From Owenia fusiformis (Eukaryota > Annelida > Polychaeta > Sabellida > Oweniidae), in NCBI GenBank assembly GCA_903813345.2, contig CAIIXF020000003.1, positions 26,677,248-26,741,247 on the forward strand: 64,000 nt of DNA. The letters are read 5' to 3'. This document shows, piece after piece, positions 26,255-35,900 of this stretch (position 1 is its first letter; each line of letters begins with the position of its first letter). Made by a program: the position numbers and the translations under genes. The notes under the pieces were generated by a model. The model searched no databases and was not told the origin of the DNA. It saw only the letters and a list, made by a program, of their open reading frames with translations.

Positions 26255-29200
26255 ACATGCAAAAGTCAATGTTTTTGCTATAAATCAGGCAACAATGGTC
26301 TACACGACCTGTAATAAATAGGTATGAGGGGCGTTATTAGAGAATTTTCGTTATAAGTTTTTTAAAAACTTATACGTATACTTATACTTATAAACCCAAT
26401 AAACAAGGTGTTTCATAATTTCCTAATTCGTCGGGAAATATAACCTAGGACGGTAATAAAAAGGGCCAATGGCATACCATCCGTACCCCCTTGATGTAAA
26501 GCATGTTTAGTTGTGTCATATGTGTTTTCTAGAATCAAATAGGCTGATATAGCACACGGGTTTTACAGATTTATCTACTCTCAAATATATTTTTTGTAGA
26601 TGATCGTTTTGAATCACCTTGTAGAAATAACGAAGGGAGAATTAGTTCAGCTAATGAATGAGTCGAGCTATTTGATTGGATACTATGCCTATTCAGCCGA
26701 TTAATTTTAATAAGCCATTCTGGTCAGTAGGTCCACACATATACTATGCGGAGATCCAACTCTGTAAGTTTATAATCTGCGTATAAAGGCCCTTTTATAC
26801 GTAAAAACTTAAAAATTGACCTTATAATTTCATGAGAACTTTGAAATGATCGACTCGTTCGTGTAGTGATTCACTTTAAAGGGTCTTGTTTATCGTACAC
26901 TACAAGGACCCGTCAACTAGAATTTAGTTTATCGTGTTCATAATTGACACTAGCAAAGGACATTGTATTCGCAGTCCCTAGTTGATGATGAAGCTTGACT
27001 ATATCGGGAATAGTTATGCCCCACTTGGTACAGATTATGAAAATCAATTTGAATTGATTTTAGTTCGACAAGACCCTTTAAACTATAAGTATACGTATAA
27101 GTTTTTGAAACAACTTATAACGAAAATTCTCTATTATCACAACACTGACATTGCTCACTTTTTAAAGTTGTTTCAAAGCGTTATATGTAAATGGGCGTGT
27201 GGAAGGCCCGTGGGTGGCAATAAAATAACTCGAACTTCAAATTAAAATATATATAAAATAGTATATTTCAAACTTCAATGTTTAAAATACAATGCTCTGT
27301 AATGTACAACATGAACTCTTACAGCAACTACTGACAAGCCAACACCCAATGCAAACTCAGCTACATGTGAGTGAGAAAGACCATATAGGGGAACAATAGA
27401 TATATAAAACTGACACAGTTTGCATAGTTGAATAACTCAAGGTGAAAAGTGAACATGGTATTAAAAGAGTAAAACTGCAAACAACCTACTTAGGGACCTG
27501 TTATATTGAGATGAATAGGGATTGATTAATATGAACAGTAATAATATAAAATGTGAAAATGACCATGTTACATATACAAAAAATAACCCCATTGTTACAA
27601 AATCACAAAAAGTGAAATATCTATTCTTGTATTGCATTTTCGTTCACTGGACATATTTTAATTGCATTGCTATAAGATACATTTTAAGGGTGATATGAAA
27701 ATTGAACCACGAAAACAGATGTACTTTAAGTTAAAGGGAACTTTCTACCATACCCGCCATGCTATCTGACCCGAACGAGCCACCTTGTGGTGAGATTGGT
27801 AACTACCTGCTCGCATCTGCGTTATTACGCAGAGACGTAAACGTATACACAAGGAAACGATAGGAGATAACCTATTTTATCTCTGTATACATTTTAACTT
27901 TAATACATCGTTGAATCGAATTTGTCCAAAGGTCTTGAAACGTAAAATACCTAAATATTTATCTTAGACCTTGGGATGACCTTGTACAAGAAACATAAAT
28001 GTTGACCTCGGTTCATCTAATCATAATTCGCCAAGGGCCATAGTATCATCAAACGCCAAATACCTAGACATTGATCGTTTACTTGGATTTAAATAAGGGG
28101 TATGATTTTAAAATTGGCTAGGTCGTGGTTAAGCAACAATAGTATGTTCGAAATACCGCTGTGTAATGCCTGGATCACATTTGCTGCGAGTATTTTGTTC
28201 AAAATTGAATACATTTCTGAACACAATACTCAATCGGCCGGGCGCCGTAGTGAAAATCGGAGCAAATGTGACCAAGACATAAAACAATTGAATAATACTG
28301 TATCAGTTTCACATTTACAGCGGTCAAAAGCATTTACAAAAAACCGCCAGAGTTGGCAATCATATAAAATGAAACCAATCCCGCTGTGATTCATAGAAAT
28401 AACTAATTTACTGCATTGAGTTCAATGTTATAACCATGTCGATTTACATGAGTGTCCGATTCATTGTACCAAATTTAAACCTTGACTGTTCTCCAGAAAG
28501 CAATAAGCTGACATATATCATATTTTACATTTTAATACAACTGAAAAGATAATAAATGTTTTAATATAAAGTTGACGTAGTTATAAATGTTTTCAGCGTA
28601 AAATCAAAGCACAACCATATAATTAAAAACATTACGCTGGGATTCCAACTGGATACAACTGACGAGTTGTATTTAGGTGGCCTAAAGTGCTGCTTATTTT
28701 TTCGTGAAGCCACTCAGTAAAATTACGATTTCTCTCAACCCTGATGTTCAATCAACATCATTCGAGTATCTATATGTTCCTGACACGTTCGGGCATCCGG
28801 TTATGACAACGTCTACCCAATGTTTGCACGAGAAATTGACGTAATTCATGACTGAAATCGGGAAGACAAAAATATGTGATATTCTTTCAGAATTGTTTAT
28901 AATAACTATTTACAAAAACGTTCCCGAGACACAATCCATTTAGGTAGGGTTTGTTTTAAAGTCGAAAAGCCCCAATAAGACAATACAAACCCAGATTAAA
29001 CCCAGAAGAATGCAGATTTCATGTAATGATTTACGTTCATATAAACAAGGAAAGTACATATAATCCCCATATAAAACACTGGCCTACGTGACATGTAAAC
29101 ACAGGTTCAAATTGAAATATAGAAAATTTTCAACATAGCATTTGCTTCTGTGTTCTGTATGCCCCTCTACCTGCTAATAAGGCAATGTATCTTCAAATAA

Positions 29201-32200
29201 AACCTTAGCCAAGTAGATAAGGGTCTCTGGAACACTTTTGTAAATAGTTTTCACAAGCAATTTTATTCCCGGACGCCCAAACGTGTCAGGAACACATATA
29301 TATTTGAATGATCTTGATTGGACATCAGGTTGCAGAGAAATCGTATTTTTACTGAGTGGATTATTGAATTTCATAGATCTAGAGGCCCTTCAGGAGTGGA
29401 AAACCTTAAATTATCAGAGATTAATGTTTCCAAACTGTTTTGAAACAAACTAACGTCTTGTTTTCAACCTACACCTTGCTCCTTTCTGTCGTATTTAATA
29501 AAACAAAAATAGTATATCACGGAGGGATACGAACCACTCACCCGGGACTTGGTTATTCACTAGCGCCATAGGCGTTATACTATTCTGGATACAACTGACG
29601 AGTCGTATTTAAGTGATGACAAAAGTGAGGATCATTTTGAATTGACGCTCGGTATAAATATATAATACTTTTGTTCTTTCATATCGGTAGCTCGTTGGCC
29701 TAATGGTTAGCGTGCCTGGCTTCCATAGTCTAGGTTAGTTGATCGAGACCCGTTCATGTCGAACTTTTTGATTTGCTTGTTGTCAAGATATAATAAGTAG
29801 GGCAAAATCCAGAAAAAGTAGATCAAAAATACTCCAATGGAGTATAAAATTGTCACCAGGATTCCGGAATGAGACGAATGTTAACTCGTGAAATCTCGGT
29901 AGATAAGGTAGGTCAGAAAATCCGGTTTAATCCGAACAAGGTTCGGGAATTTCCGTCATAAGAAGTAGGTCAAAAATACTCCAATGGAGTATAAAATTGT
30001 CACCAGGATTCCGAAATACGACGAATCGAATCGGCAAACTTCGGTACAATAATGAAGTGCATAAAAATCGTGAAACAGGTGTCAGGGGCGTCCCCTCATC
30101 TTTCCATAAATGGTTCTAAAAGCCTTATATGGATCTATCACGTGACATTCAAAATGACGTTCCTATATGGTTCTATGGGCCTTATATGGATCTTTCGAAC
30201 ACGTGACCAAATCAAAATCAAAATCAAAATTTTACCTTGACCATTGGATGGGATTTCATAGAAAATATCAAAGAAAACATATTCTCGTGATCCTTAAATC
30301 ACTTAAATTCGATCATTTTATCTTCACCCCTTGATGGAATTTTATGAAAGAAGTTATGAAAACACATCATCATGTAAGGTTTTCACCTAAATTAGCTCGT
30401 TTTATCTTGACCCTTCAATTGAATTTCATTGAAAAATGTTTCATGAAAAATATCATGTTATGATTTGTATTTAAATAAGACCGTTTCATTTAAATACTTG
30501 CTGGATAATATTTCATAAAAAATGCACTTTAAAAATATTTCAGGATTTGCCTTAATTTATCAATGTAATGTAAGTATTAGATTGACTCTCAAATAGGGTT
30601 CTATTTTAACTTTTTTATTGAAATTAATACTAGGCAGGACTCACTCTCTAAATAGCTAATAAAAATTCAACCCTTGGATGTGATTTCGTTGAAAAAAAAA
30701 TATGACAAGTCCAGAATCAAATGATTTGTCCAGAACCTCTTAAGATCCTGTTCTCGGTAGAATTACAATTTCTCTATCCCATGATGTTCAATCAAGATCA
30801 TTCGAGTACCTATGTGTTCTTGACACGTTTGGGCATCCAATAGTTATTTTGGGCCTTTAGCTATTAACATCACTCACTTATTTTGTTGTTGTGTTATGAT
30901 GTCTATTTCCTGACATTGTCCCGTATGTCTTGCATCAAGGTTTGGTAGGAAACGACCTTTTGCGGTTGCAGAGTTACTCGCAGGGCTGTGTTTATTGGCA
31001 TGTTTACCCGTGATTTACAGATCTGGTGAGTAAATGATCTAATTGATCCAAGCATCATCATACCATCGTAAATTATATTGTCGCAATATAAAACTTATTC
31101 CTGCAGGTGTTTTCAGCTTGTCAGAAACGCCAGTTGAGACCAATTCAAAGTTTCAGAGATTATAGTTTTAACATATTTTAACTTATTGTTGGAGTTTCAG
31201 CTTCAGGTGATTTGATTGCTTGATTCTGTGGTTGTAATAGCAACGCGAGTAGCGCTAAGGCAGGGCAACTATAATCCCTGCAAATTTTATTGAAATCCAT
31301 GAATAAAAAAAAAAAGTTATGACATTATTATCTTTATTTCCTGAACACCCTGTATACAATATGTCATTTTGTTTCATTCTGTAGATGAGGTTGTACACTA
31401 ACATTAAATTGCATAGAAAAAAGCTCTCTACCCCAAATCCACCCCTTGCCTATCTGCCACTGGACTAAAGGCATCTGTTAAATGTTTTTCAGATCTAAGA
31501 GCTGTTCGAACTGCATTGGCTCTTGTAGGCAGAGTTTTCATATCCGTTTCATTTGGTACGGTTTACATTTTTACTGTGGAGTTGTATCCAACTGTATGTA
31601 GAAACGTATCAATAGGGTCTGCATCAACATTCGCAAGGATTGGCGCAATATTAGCCCCCCAGTTGTCACATCTGGTAATAAATTCATTTCTATGTGTATA
31701 TATTATACTGGCACTATTCACTGTATTCAAACTAGCATGGTCGTCCTGAATGACTATTACAATGGCCTTCTGGAATTCATGGGAAGGGAGGAAAAGTTGG
31801 AATACGAATCCCTCATATACAAAACTTTGATATATCGTATACAAAAACAATGTATGACAGCATTCTACTCTGTCCATCATTATAAATCATAAATATAACA
31901 ATCCAACTACGATGGACATGCGCCCCTTCTTTTTCAGGATAAATATTGGGCAGGATTGTCAACATTAGTGTTTGGGGTCATGGCAATTTTGGCAGCACTC
32001 CTAGTGCTCCTTCTTCCTGATACTTTGAACACAGCTCTCCCAGAAAGTATTGAAGAGAGTGAACACTTTGGGAAGTAAGTGATGTTGCAATATAGGCAAT
32101 ATCTGTATCTCTAACACTAACAATGTTTGACTAAACGGTTCTAAAAGAAAGGAATCAAATTCATAATTGTTTTGCTGTGGTAATATTCCCGTGAAAATTT

Positions 32201-32348
32201 ACATTAAATGATAAAAAGTGTTCACTAAAACTCAAATTAGATCTTTGTCATTTTTATCTGTAACTACCCTAACAAAATTTAATATATTTGTTTTCCTTTT
32301 AGGAAAAAGAAAATTGAACAAGAACTGCAGGATAACACGAGACTTTGA
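17980..32348 (+). CDS. SLC22-family organic ion/solute transporter, copy 3 (11 coding exons, 551 aa)
   Basis: Exons: 17980-18411, 18927-19030, 19292-19446, 22434-22602, 23314-23449, 23825-23898, 24148-24282, 30940-31025, 31493-31674, 31938-32074, 32303-32348. The first ten exons equal those of copies 1 and 2 in length and phase. The gene is larger because introns 3 and 7 hold transposons. Family motifs are kept (PESPRWLL, LDRFGRKRP), with substitutions at the hallmark, TVELYPTVCRN, and RWNSFGG in exon 4, so this copy is the most diverged. Exon 11 has lost bases relative to the others and stops about 22 codons early. Exon 4 uses the acceptor 'gttaag'. AATAAA lies at 32712. Alternative exon 6 acceptors are described separately. 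Confidence 0.85.
19447..22433 (+). other. Intron 3 of SLC22 copy 3, expanded
   Basis: This intron is about 3 kb against about 0.2 kb in the other copies. It contains the Penelope-like remnant at 20105-20990. The rest (about 19450-20100 and 21000-22430) is A+T-rich with no recognisable feature. Confidence 0.6.
20105..20990 (+). mobile_element. Penelope-like retroelement remnant with GIY-YIG-type endonuclease tail, inside an imperfect inverted repeat
   Basis: An open frame (20477-20680) contains YKILCKTYGKSYKGKT followed by FKARTNE, matching the Y-x-I-x-C..C..YIGxT..R..R..E pattern of the GIY-YIG endonuclease in Penelope-like elements. After a frameshift, DWSKTSVLDNEPD and NRDVASYELNTIWD-like sequence continue the usual C-terminus to about 20820. 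The flanks 20105-20215 and 20835-20990 are inverted copies of each other (for example 'gaatacatgttcttttgtc'). It is inactive. Confidence 0.7.
22625..22830. repeat. Dispersed repeat, copy also at 55315-55510
   Basis: The two stretches share 'tatataagcac', 'cccaaaaccatgatctaa' and 'gtgaaaagaaacaatgtcta' in the same order. No coding potential or ends were recognised. Confidence 0.55.
23562..23868 (+). repeat. 44-bp minisatellite made of the exon 6 acceptor plus start of exon 6
   Basis: Seven units. The last six begin at 23605, 23649, 23693, 23737, 23781 and 23825, exactly 44 bp apart; the first unit (23562) is 43 bp. Each unit has a pyrimidine-rich tract ending ttttag or tttcag and then ccaagtg.cag.gttattga and tttgtttcgaac, which is the first 32 bp of exon 6. 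The last unit runs into the true exon. Copies 1 and 2 have one unit only. Since 44 is not a multiple of three, use of an upstream acceptor shifts the frame unless three units are added. Confidence 0.9.
25329..25372 (+). repeat. tRNA-derived (SINE-like) remnant in the left arm, mirrored near 29530-29580
   Basis: TGGCGCTAGTGAATAAC resembles an A box, and GGTTCGTATCC 33 bp further is one base from the B-box consensus GGTTCGAATCC. The same segment occurs inverted in the right arm. It does not fold as a full tRNA by eye, so an old SINE head is more likely than a functional tRNA. Confidence 0.35.
26223..26253. repeat. (ATC)n microsatellite
   Basis: Ten uninterrupted cat triplets, inside the 6.3-kb inverted-repeat element. 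Confidence 0.9.
26338..27133. mobile_element. 796-bp MITE nested in the 6.3-kb element
   Basis: The ends are inverted repeats of about 50 bp starting TAGAGAATTTTCGTTATAAG and continuing to 'acttatacgtatacttata'. The flanks on both sides are TTAT (26334-26337 and 27134-27137). No transposase is present. The duplication may be TTAT or, if the element starts one base earlier, TTA. Confidence 0.75.
28685..29370. repeat. Inverted pair of a dispersed repeat, third copy at 30754-30850
   Basis: Segment 28690-28820 (with 'gatttctct', 'gatgttcaatca', 'cctgacacgtt') recurs inverted at about 29255-29365 and direct at 30760-30850. The third copy is the DNA into which the 6.3-kb element inserted, so the element carries internally a relative of its own target. 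Confidence 0.6.
29668..29948 (+). mobile_element. tRNA-headed SINE-like insertion present in only one arm of the 6.3-kb element
   Basis: Comparison of the two arms shows 281 bp extra in the right arm. Near its start it has TGGCCTAATGG (29696-29706), a good A box, and GATCGAGACC (29741-29750), fitting the B-box core GWTCRANNC, spaced as in a tRNA. Further in, about 60 bp ('aatactccaatggagtata' region) duplicates sequence of the surrounding arm at 29970-30020. The insertion came after the arms formed. Confidence 0.55.
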
Positions 32349-32998
32349 CATAAAAAGGATAAACTGAAAATGAAAAAGTTCCCATCTATATAATACTGCA
32401 TAGCGACCCTTGAACAATTGTATTTATATTTTAAGCATTTATTCGGTATTTACATTCATCCTTTAACTAATTCTAAGACGAATGAAATCACCGGATTGAT
32501 ACCTATAGAGCGTCAGAACCTGAGAAAATTATTGAATAGCATAGTCTATCAAGTCATAGTCAGAAAATAACAAAAATTGCGACATTACATACATATTATT
32601 CTAATGTATTATTCTATTTACATAGGTGAGTAAAAATCATATCTAAAGTAAAAAATCTAAAGATTCATCGTGCCGACAATTCCTTGAAGGTGACCTTTTA
32701 CATTTTTTAGAAATAAAGTCAGGGTCCCATATGTGAATACATCCCAATTTCTACACTCTATTCCGAGGTCTGTATTTCCATTTCAAGATAAGTTAGTGGT
32801 AGAAATGAACAAAAATTTGAAATTCAACTTGAGGCGAGAGCAGAGACGATGTTTCCTAGAAACTTGAATGATGACCCAGGAATCCTATTACTGTACATTG
32901 TTACTTAAGATACCAAAAAATATGTGCAGGGTTTGAGTCTCTACTTTACCCTTACCTTTTAAATCTCTGTCATTTAATAAAATGTTAAATTCAAACAT

Positions 32999-35900
32999 TC
33001 AAAAAAGGTTAACCATGAGGAATATGGCTACTAATACTAATATGATGAAATTCAAATTTCCTACAAGTGTTGTTCTTGAATGTCCCATGAATGATGCACG
33101 CGAGGTTTCGTTTCCGCCATGGCTTATTCTGGCTCTCCCATGTTCTACTGATTGGAGGTAAAGGTCTATATCGAAGTTGATTCCACCAGCTAAAAGTAAA
33201 TAATGTTATTAACATTGAGATTAACCAACTATTTCTGTGATTATACTACTTCTATTTCCAATAAGACGGATATTCATCATAAAAGATGTCTAAAAATGTA
33301 CGAAGATTCTTAAATTCTTAAGATGGAGAAAACATGATTATTTTTAGAGAATTATGACCTTATAGTTCTACAAAACAACAAACAGGCAACGTTTCTATCA
33401 AAGTAAATGACTGAAAAATTGGTATCATATCGGTTCGACATAAAGTTATGAACTATAATATGAGCAATATCCACACGTCTGTTAGTTTTGCAATCAATGG
33501 TTTCTCATTGGACTTTAACGCTCAGTGTTTATACCTGGACAAGACTGACATTGCAATGGGCACTCATCTCCAGCATTCCCAATGGTCTTACAACCTTCTT
33601 CCGTCCAAACGCTGCCGTTCTGAGAAGCACATCCAAACGAATCGGTCGCTAGTTTGCAGTCAACATCACAAAGGTCGCCAGTGTGATAGAGCTTGGGACA
33701 CGTGCACGTGCAAGTCTCTGGGTTCAAGATTCCACCATTATGACATACCTTTCCTTTACAATCTAACACAAAATTAAACAAATGGGGTTTTAATTTTATA
33801 CTTCAAATCAATCCATATAGGCGGGATCTGTATACCCCATGTGTCCTCTTGATACGAGAGCTGGCTATAGATATAACATGTGTCGGATCTTTACTGACAC
33901 AGATTGTACAGGATACAACTCATTTTTAGTTTTTTATTGCTACCATTGGGGTGCCTAAAGATGACTGAAATCCGTCGAACACTATTCGAATATAGATAAA
34001 TACATTAAAAAATCAAAACTCTCAAATAATGAAAACTTGTTATATATATTTTGATGTTATGGAATAAATATATTTACTTACCACACAAACCATCGTTACA
34101 CCTAGAAGGGCACGCAGTGCAAGGTGTGCCAGTCTCGTATGGCTTGAATCTTGTCCCGGGGTCGTTCCATTTGGCAACATTACCCCTATGAGGAATAATG
34201 ATCAGACAGTTATATCGTTGGTCGATAAGTTCATATCGAAATCAACAATTAAAGGAACAATAACAACGTTAAGTTACTGTAAGGTTAGTTTTTATGCGGA
34301 CTGTATGTTAAGATCGCCTCCTCAAAACTAATTAACATTTAATTAACTAATTAACATGTAGGCTATTGATTGATATATCAATGTAATAAAATGCATACTC
34401 ACACTAAAGCATAATTACAAATGTAGATCTTTCTTGATCCGGAGCATTCAGCATAACCGCACCCCACTTTACCCGATGACGCCCAGACAACCTGGAAAGC
34501 CACAGCAAAACAAAAACAATGGACAGGCAGGTTCGGCTTGTTTTTCTTACTTCCCTTGTATTGTCTATAGTGCTTTCAATATTCAAGGTGTGTGTTGCAG
34601 ATGCATACAGAACACTAGCAATATTTAACTAAATGTCACAAACCTGTGTATAGTGTCCAACTCGCTTATTCCCTTTTGGTGGTTTACCGTAAATAAAAAA
34701 GTTTTGTTCTTCATGCCATTCTGCAACCACAGCCGACCAACTCGCTTGTCCAAATGCAGCGTTTTGGCCTAGTCGGTTGAACCTTCCTAGAATGGCAATA
34801 TACACTACGTTCATTACATTAAGTGACTCCAGCTTTTGGAGACTGAATCTTGGTAAGGTGTAATGTCAAGCATCGGGAAATCCCTCCGAAGTACAGTGGA
34901 AGGATATTTCGAAGGAGTTGTGTTATTTGTTTTGTGCTGAATTAATCGTGTTTAAAATGTTACCTAATGTACGGTCACGTTTTGCAACTAACAAACGTAG
35001 AAAATAAACAATTCAACTAATATTTTGGTATTGATTGAGACTTACCAGGTATACCGCGTAGATGATTTTCATCTAAGGGTCGCTCTGGAGAGGGGCAGGT
35101 AGCTGCCCAATGCTGGGCTATCATGGCTATCTCTTCGTCCCAAACAATGACCTGCATGTTAGTAGCTGGTGGCGACACCTCGCGGCGATATTTATTATGA
35201 AATGTAACGATCATTTTTCTGTCCTCGGCAGACACACCTAAGTGACAATATGTGAATTAAAAAACATTTGGCCATTAACGTATTAAAATGCAAATTGAAC
35301 GAGTATACAGTGTATGTTTATGTGGGTGGTTGATATCGAATTCTGGATGAATTTGATTGTATACCCATCTTCCCAAATTGTAAAATTCTGTTTTTATGGT
35401 ATCAGGAATAGCTTAAAGGACTATCCTCATAACTTCTACATTTTGTGGAATGTTATAATATATATGGGTTAATTAGTAAATCCTCTCGACCAAATGGCAG
35501 AAAATATATGTATAATATACGTACATACCTGCATTAGATGCAATATTATGGAAGGCTACATGCGATATATATATATATATGCCTGCATCTATCAGATCAG
35601 ATGATAGAAGGCTACTGGGAAATATATATATGCCTGCATCTATCAGCTCAGGTGATAGAAGGCTACAGGCGAAATATACATATGCCTGCATCTATCAGAT
35701 CAGATGATAGAAGGCTACAGGCGAAATATATATATGCTTGCATCAATCAGATCAGATGATAGGAGGCTATGCCTGCATCTATCAGATCAGATGATAGAAT
35801 GCTACTTGCGAAATATATATATGCCTGCATCTATCATATCAGATGATAGAAGGCTACTTGCAAAATATATATATATGCCTGCATCTATCAGATCAGATGA

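Larger units (their letters stand above)
24426..30753. mobile_element. 6.3-kb element with about 1-kb terminal inverted repeats in intron 7 of SLC22 copy 3
   Basis: The ends are perfect inverted repeats starting GAACAGGATCTTAAGAGG. Inverted similarity covers about 24426-25476 and 29413-30753. The flanks read 'gaagccactc' on the left and 'tcggtagaatt' on the right. A related uninterrupted sequence, 'gaagccactcagtaaaatt', lies at 28700 inside the element, giving an approximate empty site and a target duplication of only TC or CTC. The interior holds no transposase, only nested elements, so it is non-autonomous. The superfamily is not assigned. Confidence 0.75.

Noticed and set aside
31563-31880. 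105-codon minus-strand frame
   Set aside because: It is the antisense of SLC22 copy 3 exon 9 and its intron; the plus strand carries the conserved family sequence.
33448-33777. 109-codon plus-strand frame
   Set aside because: It is antisense to CAP exon 7, whose Cys pattern and splice phases support the minus strand.
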